The notes: generated by a model not told the origin, from the sequence alone. A stretch of 64,000 bases of DNA from Haloplanus litoreus (GCF_042677945.1 NZ_JBHUDN010000009.1); one strand, 5' to 3'. Shown: positions 37,101 to 46,127, numbered from the stretch's first letter. Made by a program: numbers and translations.

Positions 37101-37704
37101 GCTCGCTATCGACGAGTACGACGAGGTACAGGACGCCCTCGCGGACCTACAGGAGCGCCGGGATACGCTCGTCGACGAACGCGACGCCATCGAGGAGCGC
37201 ATCGAGTCCTACGAGTCCCAGAAGAAGGCGACGTTCATGGAGGCGTTCGATGCCATCGACGAACAGTTTCAGGACATCTTCGAGCGCCTCTCGGCGGGGA
37301 CGGGCGAACTCCACTTGGAGAACGAGGACGACCCGTTCGACGGCGGCCTGACGATGAAAGCCCAGCCGGGCGACAAACCGATTCAGCGACTCGACGCCAT
37401 GAGCGGCGGCGAGAAGTCGCTGACGGCCCTCGCGTTCATCTTCGCCATCCAGCGGCACAACCCCGCACCGTTCTACGCGCTGGACGAGGTGGACGCCTTC
37501 CTCGACGCCGCCAACGCGGAACGGGTGGGCGAGATGGTCGACGACCTGGCTGGCGAGGCGCAGTTCGTCGTCGTCTCCCACCGCTCGGCGCTGCTGGATC
37601 GCTCGGAGCGAGCCATCGGCGTCACCATGCAGGGTGACAACGTGAGCGCGGTGACCGGCATCCGCCTCGACGACGCCGAACCGGAGGTGACGGCGGATGA
37701 CTGA
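34126..37704 (+). CDS. smc: Chromosome segregation ATPase SMC
   Basis: The 1192-aa protein has the canonical SMC layout. The N-terminal ATPase half has Walker A GPNGSGKSN (Lys37). A long coiled coil (about 170-520) precedes a hinge of about residues 530-690 with IDGVHGAVGQLGGVDAEY and a Gly-rich turn. The second coiled coil runs to about 1010. The C-terminal half has the signature MSGGEKSLTALAF (Ser1093) and Walker B ALDEVDAFLD (Asp1120, Glu1121). It works as a dimer with ScpA, whose gene overlaps its 3' end by 8 nt, to organise chromosomes. Confidence 0.98.
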   Translation: MHISELVLDDFKSFGRKTRIPFYEDFTVITGPNGSGKSNIIDGVLFALGLARTRGIRAEKLTDLIYNPGHEDDADRSGPREASVTVVLDNGDGTLDRSQVVNAAGTEDVGDVDEISVKRRVKETEDNYYSYYYLNGRSVNLSDIRDLLAQAGVTPEGYNVVMQGDVTEIINMSAGQRRGIIDEIAGVAEFDAKKEDAFEELDVVEERIDEADLRIEEKEDRLGQLEDERETALEYQSLREEKEEYEGYLKAAELEDKRASLERTEARIEAKEQALADRRETLAEREGTVAELEDELDDLTREIERKGEDEQLRIKGEIEEIKGDIGRLEATIENQEEKIEDAEQERREAFVTLDRKTEKLDDLESEQRSIKVEKASVKSDIEGKEAELAEVEAEIENVDTAFDELKSELAARKEELEERKTERNDAQREKDRLLDEARRRSNRISEAQSELEAAHERIPDLKADRSDLHGELDRAERNHEKIESAIEELRAEKADLGDELDGIEDDLRAKQNEYAELEARASRDGDDSWPRSVTTVLNGGIDGVHGAVGQLGGVDAEYATACETAAGGRLANVVVDDDGVGSTCIDYLKSRSAGRATFLPITEMDRRGLPRKPSHSGVVDFARNLVDYDDRYAGVFSYVLGSTLVVEDMDTAREFMGDYRMVTLDGDLVEKSGAMTGGSGGGSRYSFTKSGKGKLERLAEEIGSLEDDRRAVREEIRDVESRLDDARDRKADAADRIREVESDIEDVDADIAATEDEIEALEAELDDLRAEREEVDAKMSDHEDRIAALDGDIEEIETDIAELESELADSRVPELTERKEAIEADIAELDGRMDDLDARLNETQLEVEYTEESIDDLEATIETAQNRKAAAEERIEDVEAEIESHEETLEEKRAAIEDLEAELADLKAERRELQSDLRDAKESRDAQRDRVSEVESALSELADDAERLRWEIDELESEVGDYDPEAIPDHDEVAENVDRLDAEMAALEPVNMLAIDEYDEVQDALADLQERRDTLVDERDAIEERIESYESQKKATFMEAFDAIDEQFQDIFERLSAGTGELHLENEDDPFDGGLTMKAQPGDKPIQRLDAMSGGEKSLTALAFIFAIQRHNPAPFYALDEVDAFLDAANAERVGEMVDDLAGEAQFVVVSHRSALLDRSERAIGVTMQGDNVSAVTGIRLDDAEPEVTADD

Positions 37705-38527
37705 GCACCTCCCGGGCGACGTGGACCTCCCACAGACGGACGACGACGAGGTCGAACCGGTCGAACTCCTGGTCCAGTTGGCGGAGGACGGCGACATCGA
37801 CCCCTGGGACATCGACATCGTCGAGGTGACCGACGCCTTTCTCGACCGTCTCGACGAGACGGACCTCCGCACGTCGGGGCGGGCGCTGTTCTACGCGAGC
37901 GTCCTGTTGCGGATGAAAAGTGACGTCCTCCTCGACGACGGCCCGGAGGAACCGGAGCCGGAGCCGTGGGAGGTGGCGATGGAGGGCGGCGACCCGGCGG
38001 CGATGGACGGTCACGACCCCATCGACGCGCTGGACGAGGAACTCGACCGGCGTCTGGAGCGGAAACACGCCCGTGGGTCGCCGGAGACGCTGGACGAACT
38101 CGTGCGCGAACTCCGCGAGGCGGAGCGCAACTCGTGGTGGAAGGAGTCCCGCTCTTACGACACTTCGGGGTCGCCCCACGGGTACGAGCGGGGGACACAG
38201 ACCCTCGACTACCACGCCGCGGACGACTTCCGGGAGGGTGGCGAACCGACCGAGGGCGACGTGACCGCCACGACTCACACCGAGGATATCGAGACGACCA
38301 TCGAGTCGGTGCGCGACACCGTACGCACCCACTACGAGGCCGGCCGCGCGGAGGTGTTGTTCGCGGAGGTTCGAGACGCGGGCGGCGCTCCCGTCGACAC
38401 CTTCCTCGCCTTGCTCTTTCTGGCTCACCGCGGGGAGATCCGACTCCGTCAGGACGACCTGTTCGGCGATCTGTGGATTCGCGACCCGGCGGCGCCGACG
38501 GTCGGCGACGAAGCCGTCGCGGACTGA
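37697..38527 (+). CDS. scpA: Segregation and condensation protein ScpA (kleisin)
   Basis: The 276-aa protein bridges the two SMC heads. The N-terminal kleisin region contains LVQLAEDGDIDPWDIDIVEV (about residues 23-42), which contacts the SMC neck. The C-terminal winged helix carries APVDTFLALLFLAHRGEIRL. The middle is acidic and variable. The ATG overlaps smc by 8 nt (ATGACTGA). No scpB gene follows. The last eight residues (VGDEAVAD) and the stop lie in the first of three tandem copies of a 46-bp repeat. Confidence 0.95.
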   Translation: MTEHLPGDVDLPQTDDDEVEPVELLVQLAEDGDIDPWDIDIVEVTDAFLDRLDETDLRTSGRALFYASVLLRMKSDVLLDDGPEEPEPEPWEVAMEGGDPAAMDGHDPIDALDEELDRRLERKHARGSPETLDELVRELREAERNSWWKESRSYDTSGSPHGYERGTQTLDYHAADDFREGGEPTEGDVTATTHTEDIETTIESVRDTVRTHYEAGRAEVLFAEVRDAGGAPVDTFLALLFLAHRGEIRLRQDDLFGDLWIRDPAAPTVGDEAVAD

Positions 38528-38641
38528 GACCGTCGGGTTCGAGGCGGTCGGCGACGAAGCCGTCGCGGACTGAGACCGTCGGGTTCGAGGCGGTCGGCGA
38601 CGAAGCCGTCGCGGACTGAGACCGTCGGATTCGAGGCGGTC
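38504..38641 (+). repeat. Three tandem copies of a 46-bp unit at the end of scpA
   Basis: The unit starts GGCGACGAAGCCGTCGCGGA and ends TTCGAGGCGGTC. Copies lie at 38504-38549, 38550-38595 and 38596-38641. The first two are identical and the third has one substitution. The scpA stop falls inside copy 1. Because 46 is not a multiple of 3, later copies place the same words in other frames. This looks like replication slippage or tandem duplication; whether it acts as a terminator is unknown. Confidence 0.9.
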
Positions 38642-38668
38642 GGTGATCGGATCGCACCGTCGCTTCGG

Positions 38669-38905
38669 CTACTTCCGGGCGGGGAGGGTGTCGGTGACGA
38701 CCAGGAGGATGACGAGTCCGAGAAGCGCCAGGAGGAGGACCGCGACACGCACGTCGAGCAACAGGTCGACGACGGCGGCGATGCCGGTTTCGTGGGCGAG
38801 TTCGACCGTCTCGCGCTTGACGACGTCGAACGGGGGGATGTGAATCGCCGTCAGAATCGCGACGACGACGACGAGCAGCCAATCGAGACCGTCTCTCTGA
38901 CGCAT
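38669..38905 (-). CDS. Small membrane protein (hypothetical)
   Basis: The 78-aa protein has an N-terminal helix (LLVVVVAILTAIHI), a polar centre and a second hydrophobic stretch (VAVLLLALLGLVILLVV) before a basic end. No family is recognised. It is convergent with scpA across the tandem repeat and is followed on the same strand, upstream side, by the AEC transporter gene about 50 nt away. It may form part of that transcript. Confidence 0.65.
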   Translation of the reverse strand: MRQRDGLDWLLVVVVAILTAIHIPPFDVVKRETVELAHETGIAAVVDLLLDVRVAVLLLALLGLVILLVVTDTLPARK

Positions 38906-38953
38906 TCGTCCGGGACGAATCGGGGGCGTGATTTAAACGTCGCGGCCCAATTA

Positions 38954-39913
38954 TCAGACGACGAGCCCCGACTCCAGGAGGGCGATGAGGCCCGTCAGTA
39001 TCGGGATGCTCAGTATCGTCGTGACGAGGACGGTGGTGCTGACGTACTCCGCGACCGAGAGTCCGTTTCCGGCCGATTCACCGCCGAACTCGACGACGAG
39101 GAGGAGTGGGGTAATGGCGGCCGGCGTCGCACACTCGAGGACGAACGTGCGCGCGACGGTGGGGTTCTGGAAGCCGACGAGGAGGGCGATGCCGACGCCG
39201 ACGAGGGGGGCGACGCCCATCTTCAGGACCGTCGCCTTGCCCACGCTGGACAGCGCCGCGCCGTAGTCCGTATCGGAGAGTTGGATGCCGAGGATCAGGA
39301 GCATCAGGGGGATGGAGGCGTTGCCGACGAGTTCCAGTGTCGCCATTGCGGTGCCGTCGGCGGGTGGGACGACGCCGAAATAGCGTGCGAGGAGCGCAGC
39401 GACGACGGCGTAGACCAGTGGAATCTTGAGCGCACGCTTCATGCCGCCCAACCCACGGGTACCGCCGCTTCGCTGGGCGACGTAGATGCCGCCGGTGTAG
39501 AGGAGAACCGCCTGGACGGTCAGGTAGACGACGGCCGTGCTCCGGCCGTCGGCTCCGAAGGCGAACTCGGAGAGCGGGATGCCGTAGTTGCCGGAGTTGG
39601 GGAAGGCGCTTACGAGGACGAGCGCACTCAGGATGGGCTCGGATTCGCCCGTGAGGCGGCCGACGACTTCCGCGATGACGACCATCGCGACCATGTAGGA
39701 CGCGGTGGCGACGCCGATGCGCGCGAGCGTCGACCCCCCGAGGGACGCGGTGGCGATGCTGTGGAAGATGAGCGACGGGACGAGGACGTACACGGTGACG
39801 GTGTTGAGCGGGTCGATGCTGACGTCGTGGAGGCGGCCGAGAGCCATCCCCACCCCCGCGAGAGTGATGATGGGCAGGATGGCCGTCGCGAAGATGGAGA
39901 GCAGCGAACTCAC
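38954..39913 (-). CDS. AEC-family (auxin-efflux-carrier-like) permease
   Basis: The 319-aa protein has ten hydrophobic helices in two inverted five-helix repeats, as in the AEC family. Conserved features include AFPNSGNYGIPL in the first half and ECATPAAITPLLLVVEFGG in the second. Members export or import organic acids and other anions; the substrate here is unknown. The GTG at 39913 starts close to the first helix; an ATG ten codons upstream is the alternative. It lies 75 nt downstream of the phosphoribosyltransferase gene on the same strand. Confidence 0.88.
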   Translation of the reverse strand: MSSLLSIFATAILPIITLAGVGMALGRLHDVSIDPLNTVTVYVLVPSLIFHSIATASLGGSTLARIGVATASYMVAMVVIAEVVGRLTGESEPILSALVLVSAFPNSGNYGIPLSEFAFGADGRSTAVVYLTVQAVLLYTGGIYVAQRSGGTRGLGGMKRALKIPLVYAVVAALLARYFGVVPPADGTAMATLELVGNASIPLMLLILGIQLSDTDYGAALSSVGKATVLKMGVAPLVGVGIALLVGFQNPTVARTFVLECATPAAITPLLLVVEFGGESAGNGLSVAEYVSTTVLVTTILSIPILTGLIALLESGLVV

Positions 39914-39988
39914 GCGACGCCCTCCGGTGTGGCACCCATGCACCGCTCACGGGTTCGCGACGGCGCCGCGTGGGGGGTTCGGGACACG

Positions 39989-40678
39989 CTACGCCAGTCG
40001 CCAGGCGTCCCCCGTCGAGTCGACGACGTCGCGGCGCTCCATCTCCGCGAGCACCTCGTCGAGTCGGTCGGGCTGGGCAATCTCCATCTCGATGCGCTGC
40101 ACGTCGTGGTCGTCGGCGAGGTAGCCGCGGATGTCCGCTCGCTCGAACGTCTCGTCGTCCGCCCGCTGCATGACTCCCTCGATCAGGTCGATCATGTCCT
40201 CGATGAAGTTCCAGGGGTAGACGATCCACGCCCACTCGTCGAGTCGCTCGCCGACGAAGTCGGGGTCGAACTCGCTGGTCGAGAGCAGTTGGAGGGTGGC
40301 CGTCCGCACCTCGTCGGGGTCGCGGCTCGCGACGTACTCGTGGGCGTGGCGGAGCGATTCGCCGGTGTCGGCGATGTCGTCGACGATCAGCACGTCCTTG
40401 CCCTCGACGCTCCCCTCGGGCATCGGGTAGCGCACCTCGGGATCGGCGCCCTTCGCCGCGGTGCCGACGTAGTGTTCCATCTTCAGGCTGGTGAGGTCGT
40501 CGAGACCGAGGAAATCGCAACAACACCGGCCAGCGAACCAGCCACCACGGGCGAGGGCGACGATCACGTCGGGGTCGAACGCCGCGTCCCGAACCTCGTC
40601 GGCGACGTCGCGGCAGAGGCCGTAGATGTACTCCCAGTTGGTGATCGTGCAGGTGAAGTCGTCCGGGAGGTCGCTCAT
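39989..40678 (-). CDS. Phosphoribosyltransferase
   Basis: The 229-aa cytoplasmic protein has a type I phosphoribosyltransferase core. It shows VIVALARGGWFAGRCCCDFL near residue 45, the PRPP-binding loop VLIVDDIADTGESL near residue 100, and an extra C-terminal helical domain of about 70 residues. The family includes haloarchaeal purine phosphoribosyltransferases (hypoxanthine/xanthine-type); which base is used cannot be read from the motifs. The ATG at 40678 is used rather than a start five codons upstream. Confidence 0.9.
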   Translation of the reverse strand: MSDLPDDFTCTITNWEYIYGLCRDVADEVRDAAFDPDVIVALARGGWFAGRCCCDFLGLDDLTSLKMEHYVGTAAKGADPEVRYPMPEGSVEGKDVLIVDDIADTGESLRHAHEYVASRDPDEVRTATLQLLSTSEFDPDFVGERLDEWAWIVYPWNFIEDMIDLIEGVMQRADDETFERADIRGYLADDHDVQRIEMEIAQPDRLDEVLAEMERRDVVDSTGDAWRLA

Positions 40679-40947
40679 GGCCACGACTCCCACGCGCGTC
40701 GGGTAAGGGTTTACGGGACGCGGCGGGGCACTGTTCAGCGTAGAACGCTTCCGCTGAAGACACCTCGAACGCCCCGCCTCGCTGGAGTCGCCCCTTTCAA
40801 TTCGGCCCGACGGCGGCTGATTGGCCAGCCGATCCGGGCGGGACTGAAAGGGGGCCGTTCGAGGTACTCCCAGTTTTGCCTGCGTATCTGAACACGACCC
40901 GCGAAGCCCCCCAACGCCTTTTGTCGCCCCCGGCCCACGTCGGTGGC

Positions 40948-41853
40948 ATGGACACGCGCCGGACGCTCCTGATCGACGCCTTCACGGACGAACCGCTCGC
41001 CGGCAACGCGGCGGGCGTCGTCCCCGACGCCGCGGGCCTCACCGACGACCAGATGGGACGGATCGCCCGCGAACTGTCGGCCAGCGAGACGGCCTTTCTC
41101 ACCGACGACGCGGACGCGGACGTGGACCGCCGGATTCGCTACTTCACACCGACCCAGGAGGTCGACCTCTGTGGCCACGCGACTGTCGCGGGTCTGGCCT
41201 TCCTCCACGGGGAGGGTGCGCTGGACGCGGGCGAGGGGTCGCTCCGGACGAACGTCGGCGTCCTCGACGTCGAGGTGACCGACGAGGGCGTCGCGTGGAT
41301 GACCCAGGACGATCCGGCGGTCGAACTCGTCGACCTGGATCACGACCGCGCCGGCGAGGCGCTCGGTATCGATCCGGCGGCGCTCCGGGACGTGGGTGCG
41401 GACCTGCCCGCCGCCGTCGCCTCGACCGGGCTCCCGTTCCTGATGATTCCGGTGAACTTCCTCGAACACCTCGGGAACGCTGATCCCGAGATGGACGCCG
41501 TCGCGGAGCTGGCGGCCGACTACGGCGCCACCGGCGTCTACGCGTTCACGTTCGACGCTCTCGACGCCGCGTCGACGCTTCACGCGCGGATGTTCGCCCC
41601 CGGCGCCGGTGTCCCCGAGGACCCCGTGACGGGCACCGCGGGCGGTGCCTGTGGGGCCTACCTCCGGACGGTCGACGCCTTCGACGACCTGCCGGACGAG
41701 ATGCGGTTCGAACAGGGCCACTTCGTCGACCGGCCGGGCGTGGTTCGGGTGCGGGTGGGCGAGGAGGTCCGCGTGGGCGGGCGCGCGGTGACGGCACTCG
41801 ACGGCTCGCTCGCCGTCCCCCCGGCCGACGAGGACGACATCCTGGAGGCCTGA
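40948..41853 (+). CDS. PhzF-family isomerase/epimerase-like protein
   Basis: The 301-aa protein has the two-fold pseudo-symmetric PhzF fold related to diaminopimelate epimerase. It shows DAFTDEPLAGNAAGVV at the start, the catalytic Glu in LSASETAFLT, QEVDLCGHATVAG, and in the second half PEDPVTGTAGGACGAYL. PhzF enzymes catalyse isomerisation in phenazine synthesis, but stand-alone homologues in archaea have unknown substrates. No phenazine genes are nearby. The ATG at 40948 fits the family; upstream codons are non-homologous. Confidence 0.9.
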   Translation: MDTRRTLLIDAFTDEPLAGNAAGVVPDAAGLTDDQMGRIARELSASETAFLTDDADADVDRRIRYFTPTQEVDLCGHATVAGLAFLHGEGALDAGEGSLRTNVGVLDVEVTDEGVAWMTQDDPAVELVDLDHDRAGEALGIDPAALRDVGADLPAAVASTGLPFLMIPVNFLEHLGNADPEMDAVAELAADYGATGVYAFTFDALDAASTLHARMFAPGAGVPEDPVTGTAGGACGAYLRTVDAFDDLPDEMRFEQGHFVDRPGVVRVRVGEEVRVGGRAVTALDGSLAVPPADEDDILEA

Positions 41854-42102
41854 GACGGATCGTTGTAACTGTGTCCAAGCCGTCGCCGACCACGGAGGCG
41901 GTGACGGCCGAACATGGCGGACCCCAGTCCGTATGACCGCTCGGCACCGTCCGGACCGCACGACTGCGAGGGGGGTATTCGTAAACTGCCGATAGAAGCC
42001 CTCTATACCTCGATATGCGCGTGTGACTGGAACCCACGCTACGGCCGTAGTTGCGCGCTTCGAAACCTTCTTTATGCCACTGGTGGGATTTGCGCGTACG
42101 AA

Positions 42103-44379
42103 ATGGCTGTAGCTTGGCTGGAGGACGTGCGGTCTACCGATCTGGGGACGGTCGGTGGGAAGGCGGCTTCGCTCGGCGAACTCACGGGAGCTGGGTTGCC
42201 CGTTCCGCCGGGATTCGTCGTAACCGCCGGCACCTACCGGACGTTCATCGAGGAGGCCGGCATCGACGAGGAACTGTTCGAGGCCGTCGATGTCGACAGC
42301 GAGGACTCGGCGGCGCTCGCGGCGGGGCACGAACGCGCCCACGAACTCATCATGGAGACGGACGTTCCCGAGGCGGTACGCGAGGAGATCCTCGACGCCT
42401 ACCGTTCGATGGGTGACGGCGAAGCGTTCGTCGCGGTTCGCTCCTCGGCCACTGCGGAGGACCTCCCCGACGCCTCCTTCGCCGGGCAACAGGAGACGTT
42501 CCTGAACGTCACCGAGACGGACCTCATCGAACGGGTCAAGGAGTGCTGGGCGTCGCTGTTCTCCCAGCGTGCCATCTACTACCGGAACCAGAAGGGCTTC
42601 CCGCACGACGAGGTGGACATCGCCGTCGTCGTCCAGACGATGGTCGACGCCGAGAAGAGCGGCGTGATGTTCACGAGTCATCCCTCGACCGGCGACCCGC
42701 GGATCATCATCGAGGCGGCGTGGGGACTGGGTGAAGCGGTCGTCTCCGGGGCTGTCTCCCCCGACAACTACGTCGTCGATCGGACGACGAGCGAGGTCGA
42801 ACAGGCGACCATCGCCACCAAGAAGGTGATGCACGTCAAGGACGAGGAGACCGGCGAGACCGTCGAGCGCGAGGTGTCCGAGGACAAGCGGGATCAGCGC
42901 GTGCTCACGGACGCCGAAATCGAACGCCTGGTGGAACTCGGCGAGCGAGTCGAGGATCACTACGGCGACCCGCAGGACGTGGAGTGGGCCGTTGCCGGCG
43001 GCGAGGTGTACATGCTCCAGTCCCGTCCGATCACGACCATCGAGGACTCCGGCAGCGAGGCCGAAGACGAGGGTGACGACGCCGAGGGCGAGGGCGACCA
43101 ACTGGTCGCCGGCCTCGGTGCGAGTCCGGGCACGGTGAGCGGAACCGTCCGGATCGTCACGAAACTCGACCACTTGGATCAAGTGAGCCAGGGTGACGTC
43201 ATCGTCACGGAGATGACGATGCCCGACATGGTGCCGGCGATGAAGCGCGCGGCCGCCATCGTCACCGACGAGGGTGGGATGACCTCCCACGCGGCCATCG
43301 TCTCCCGCGAACTCGGCGTGCCGGCCGTCGTCGGTGCGGGCAGCGCCACCCGAGTTCTCGAAGACGGGCAGGTCGTCACCGTCGACGGCGAGATGGGGAC
43401 GGTCCGGGAGGGTCGCACGGTGGCCGAGGAGGCGACGCCCACGGCGAACCCGGGCACCGACGACGAGCCGGCGCCGTCGTCGAAGCCCAAACCCGTGACG
43501 GCCACCGAGGTCAAGGTGAACGTCTCCATCCCCGAGGCCGCCGAGCGCGCGGCGGCGACGGGTGCCGACGGGGTCGGACTCCTGCGGATCGAACATCTCG
43601 TCCTCTCGCTCGGCAAGACGCCCGAGCGGTTCATCCGGGACGAGGGCTCCGACGCATACGTCGAGGAACTCATGGACGGCGTCCGCAAGGTCGCCGAGGC
43701 GTTCTACCCCCGACCCGTTCGGGTGCGCACCCTCGACGCACCGACCGACGAGTTCCGGCAACTCGAAGGTGGTGACGAGGAACCACACGAACACAACCCG
43801 ATGCTCGGCTACCGCGGCATCCGTCGCAGCCTCGACCGACCCGAGGTGTTCGAACACGAACTCGAGGCCTTCCGTCGTCTGTACGAGATGGGCTACGAGA
43901 ACCTCGAACTCATGTTCCCCCTCGTCAACGACGGCGACGACGTGGCGAGCGCCCGGGCGCACATGGACGCGGTCGGCATCGACCCCGAGAAACGCGAGTG
44001 GGGCGTGATGATCGAGACGCCCGCGAGCGCCATCGGCATCGACGGCATCGTCGACGAAGGTGTCGACTTCGTCTCCTTCGGGACGAACGACCTGACCCAG
44101 TACACGCTCGCGGTGGACCGCAACAACGAACACGTCTCGGATCGGTTCGACGAACTCCACCCGGCGGTGCTCGAACTGATCGGCGACACGATCGAGAGCT
44201 GTCGCGAGGCGGACGTCGACACGAGCATCTGCGGGCAGGCCGGCTCTCACCCCGAGATGGTCGACTTCCTCGTCCGCAAGGGAATCACCTCCATCAGTGC
44301 CAACATCGACGCCGTGGGCGACGTGTTGGAGGAGGTCGACAAGGTCGAAGAGCGCATGATTCTCGACGCGGTGCGGTAG
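42103..44379 (+). CDS. ppsA: Phosphoenolpyruvate synthase
   Basis: The 758-aa enzyme makes PEP from pyruvate and ATP for gluconeogenesis. Its N-terminal ATP-grasp part begins LGTVGGKAASLGEL and includes FVAVRSSATAEDLPDASFAG. The phosphohistidine domain contains GGMTSHAAIVSRELGVPAVVG (His396). The C-terminal PEP/pyruvate barrel has the catalytic CGQAGSHPE. An acidic Glu/Asp/Gly linker lies between the first two domains. TTTATGCC about 30 nt ahead of the ATG is a probable TATA box, which supports the start at 42103 over one at 41914. Confidence 0.96.
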   Translation: MAVAWLEDVRSTDLGTVGGKAASLGELTGAGLPVPPGFVVTAGTYRTFIEEAGIDEELFEAVDVDSEDSAALAAGHERAHELIMETDVPEAVREEILDAYRSMGDGEAFVAVRSSATAEDLPDASFAGQQETFLNVTETDLIERVKECWASLFSQRAIYYRNQKGFPHDEVDIAVVVQTMVDAEKSGVMFTSHPSTGDPRIIIEAAWGLGEAVVSGAVSPDNYVVDRTTSEVEQATIATKKVMHVKDEETGETVEREVSEDKRDQRVLTDAEIERLVELGERVEDHYGDPQDVEWAVAGGEVYMLQSRPITTIEDSGSEAEDEGDDAEGEGDQLVAGLGASPGTVSGTVRIVTKLDHLDQVSQGDVIVTEMTMPDMVPAMKRAAAIVTDEGGMTSHAAIVSRELGVPAVVGAGSATRVLEDGQVVTVDGEMGTVREGRTVAEEATPTANPGTDDEPAPSSKPKPVTATEVKVNVSIPEAAERAAATGADGVGLLRIEHLVLSLGKTPERFIRDEGSDAYVEELMDGVRKVAEAFYPRPVRVRTLDAPTDEFRQLEGGDEEPHEHNPMLGYRGIRRSLDRPEVFEHELEAFRRLYEMGYENLELMFPLVNDGDDVASARAHMDAVGIDPEKREWGVMIETPASAIGIDGIVDEGVDFVSFGTNDLTQYTLAVDRNNEHVSDRFDELHPAVLELIGDTIESCREADVDTSICGQAGSHPEMVDFLVRKGITSISANIDAVGDVLEEVDKVEERMILDAVR

Positions 44380-44497
44380 TCGTCCGGCGACGGACCGTCA
44401 CCGGCTGCGGTTCTCGACGCCGTTTCGCCACGCGATTCGAGCGGCGGCACCGGCGGAACCTGAAAGACTTACGTCGGCGCCCTCCCAGGGGAGGGGT

Positions 44498-45049
44498 GTG
44501 GAAGCGTTCGTTCCCCTCCTCACGACCGAGCTCTTCGGCTTCGAGTGGCTGACGCGCCTGGTTCGCTCGGCCACGGGGTGGGGTGGACTCGTGATCATCT
44601 TCGTCTACTCGTTTCTCATCGCGTTCGCGCTCCCGGGTGTCAGCGAAATCGTGTTGCTCGCGCCGCTGAACCTCGGTCTGTCGACCGAGTTGCGACTGGC
44701 AGTCATCATCCTCGTCTCGGCGCTCGGCAAGGCCGCCGGTAGCGTCTTTGCCTTCCACATCGGTCAGGAGGCCAAGGAGGCGGGCCCGGTGATCCGGTTC
44801 CTCCAGCGGTCCCGGTTCGACGTGATCGGGTGGTCACAGCGGCGAACCGTCGAGGTGGCCCAGCGGTGGGGGTACGCCGGCCTCGCGGTCGCTCTCTCGA
44901 TTCCGTTCTTCCCCGACACGCTCTCTATCTACGCGTTCGCGGTGCTGGAAGAGGACTACGTCCGCTTCGCGGCGGCGACGTTCGCCGGGAGCGTGGGGCG
45001 GTTGCTGGTGACGCTCGGGTTGAGCGCCGGGGTCGTGGCGATCATCTGA
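44498..45049 (+). CDS. VTT/SNARE-associated-type small membrane protein
   Basis: The 183-aa protein has four to five hydrophobic helices. It shows the VTT-like pattern FALPGVSEIVLLAPLNLG early, a Gly/Lys helix ALGKAAGSVFAFHIGQEAKE, and the late RWGYAGLAVALSIPFFPDTL, which resembles YqaA/DedA-like proteins. The function of these in archaea is not established; lipid or ion transport is suspected for relatives. The start is GTG, directly after GAGGG. It follows ppsA by 118 nt without an obvious terminator. Confidence 0.8.
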   Translation: MEAFVPLLTTELFGFEWLTRLVRSATGWGGLVIIFVYSFLIAFALPGVSEIVLLAPLNLGLSTELRLAVIILVSALGKAAGSVFAFHIGQEAKEAGPVIRFLQRSRFDVIGWSQRRTVEVAQRWGYAGLAVALSIPFFPDTLSIYAFAVLEEDYVRFAAATFAGSVGRLLVTLGLSAGVVAII

Positions 45050-45155
45050 ACGACGCGCCGACTCGGTCCGACCGAAGGCGCTGGCGTTCGTTGTGCAACA
45101 GCAGTACCGACTCGACCCGGTCGTCTTTCCGCCGTGGATTCTTCGCGCAGTTCGG

Positions 45156-46127
45156 CTACTCTCGAAGTGCCTCCGGCGGCCCGCCCGGCAACCGGTCCCG
45201 GTCGTGCCCCTCGGTGAAGTCGATGTCCGGGCCGGTCGGCACCAGCCGTTTGGGGTTCACGTCGCCGTGGCTCACGTAGTAGTGTCGGACGATGTGATCC
45301 ATGTTGACGGTGCGCCCGATACCGGGAGTGGTGTAGAGGTCCTTCGTGTACCCCCAGAGGTTGTCGTACTCGTGGACCGCCCGGCGGTTACATTTGAAGT
45401 GCGTGTGGTAGACGTGATCGAACCGCACGAGAGTCGCGAACATGGCGAGGTCGGCCTCCGTGAGCTGGTCGCCCGCGAGGTAGCGCTGGTCGGCCAGCAG
45501 GTCGTCGTAGTACTCGAGGGCGTCGAACAGGTCAGCGACCGCTTCGTCGTAGGCGTCCTGTGACCCCGCGAAGCCGGCGCGATAGACGCCGTTGTTGATC
45601 GGGTCGTAGATGTCGTCGATCAACTCGTCAACGTCGTCGCGGTAGCCCTCGGGGTAGAGGTCGACGTCCCGGGTCGCCAGTTCGTGGCCGGCCACGTCGA
45701 GCATCCGCATGATTTCCGCGGACTCGTTGTTGACGATGGTCTCTCGCTCCCGATCCCAGAGGACGGGGACGGTCACCCGTCCCGTGTAGTCCGGGTCGGC
45801 ACGGACGTAGATATCCCGGAGGTACTCCTCGCCGTACAGCGGATCGGGGTGGGCCTCGGAGAACTCCCAGCCGTCGTCGTAGCGCTCGGGCTGGACCAGC
45901 GACAGGGAGATGGCGCCGTCCAGTCCCTTGAGTGCGCGGATCATGGCGGTCCGGTGTGCCCAGGGACACGCCCGACAGATGTAGAGGTGGTAGCGCTCGG
46001 CCTCGACCGGGAACGCCTCGTCCGGGCCGATCCGGTCGCGGAACGTCGTCTCTTGGCGTTCGAACTCGCCGTCGTCGTCGGTGGCGTAGTCGGTGCCGAC
46101 CCACTCGCCGTCGACGAGGCCGCTCAT
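45156..46127 (-). CDS. Glutathione S-transferase family reductase (Xi class, glutathionyl-hydroquinone-reductase-like)
   Basis: The 323-aa protein matches Xi-class GSTs. It has the catalytic motif CRACPWAHR near residue 65, a thioredoxin-fold domain with VTVPVLWDRERETIVNNES, and an all-helical C-terminal domain with YLAGDQLTEADLAMFATLVR. Xi enzymes reduce glutathionyl-hydroquinones; haloarchaea mostly use gamma-glutamylcysteine, so the thiol partner may differ. The ATG at 46127 was chosen by homology; the longer frame to 46220 would run into the thi4 promoter. It is divergent from thi4. Confidence 0.9.
   Translation of the reverse strand: MSGLVDGEWVGTDYATDDDGEFERQETTFRDRIGPDEAFPVEAERYHLYICRACPWAHRTAMIRALKGLDGAISLSLVQPERYDDGWEFSEAHPDPLYGEEYLRDIYVRADPDYTGRVTVPVLWDRERETIVNNESAEIMRMLDVAGHELATRDVDLYPEGYRDDVDELIDDIYDPINNGVYRAGFAGSQDAYDEAVADLFDALEYYDDLLADQRYLAGDQLTEADLAMFATLVRFDHVYHTHFKCNRRAVHEYDNLWGYTKDLYTTPGIGRTVNMDHIVRHYYVSHGDVNPKRLVPTGPDIDFTEGHDRDRLPGGPPEALRE

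Noticed and set aside
38504..38641. A CRISPR-like array
   Set aside because: The 46-bp copies are directly contiguous with no unique spacers and overlap a coding end; they are a simple tandem repeat. No CRISPR array was seen elsewhere.
40735..44250. A minus-strand open frame of about 1170 codons across the PhzF and ppsA genes
   Set aside because: It is antisense to two well-supported genes, has an unnatural composition for a haloarchaeal protein and no recognisable domain.
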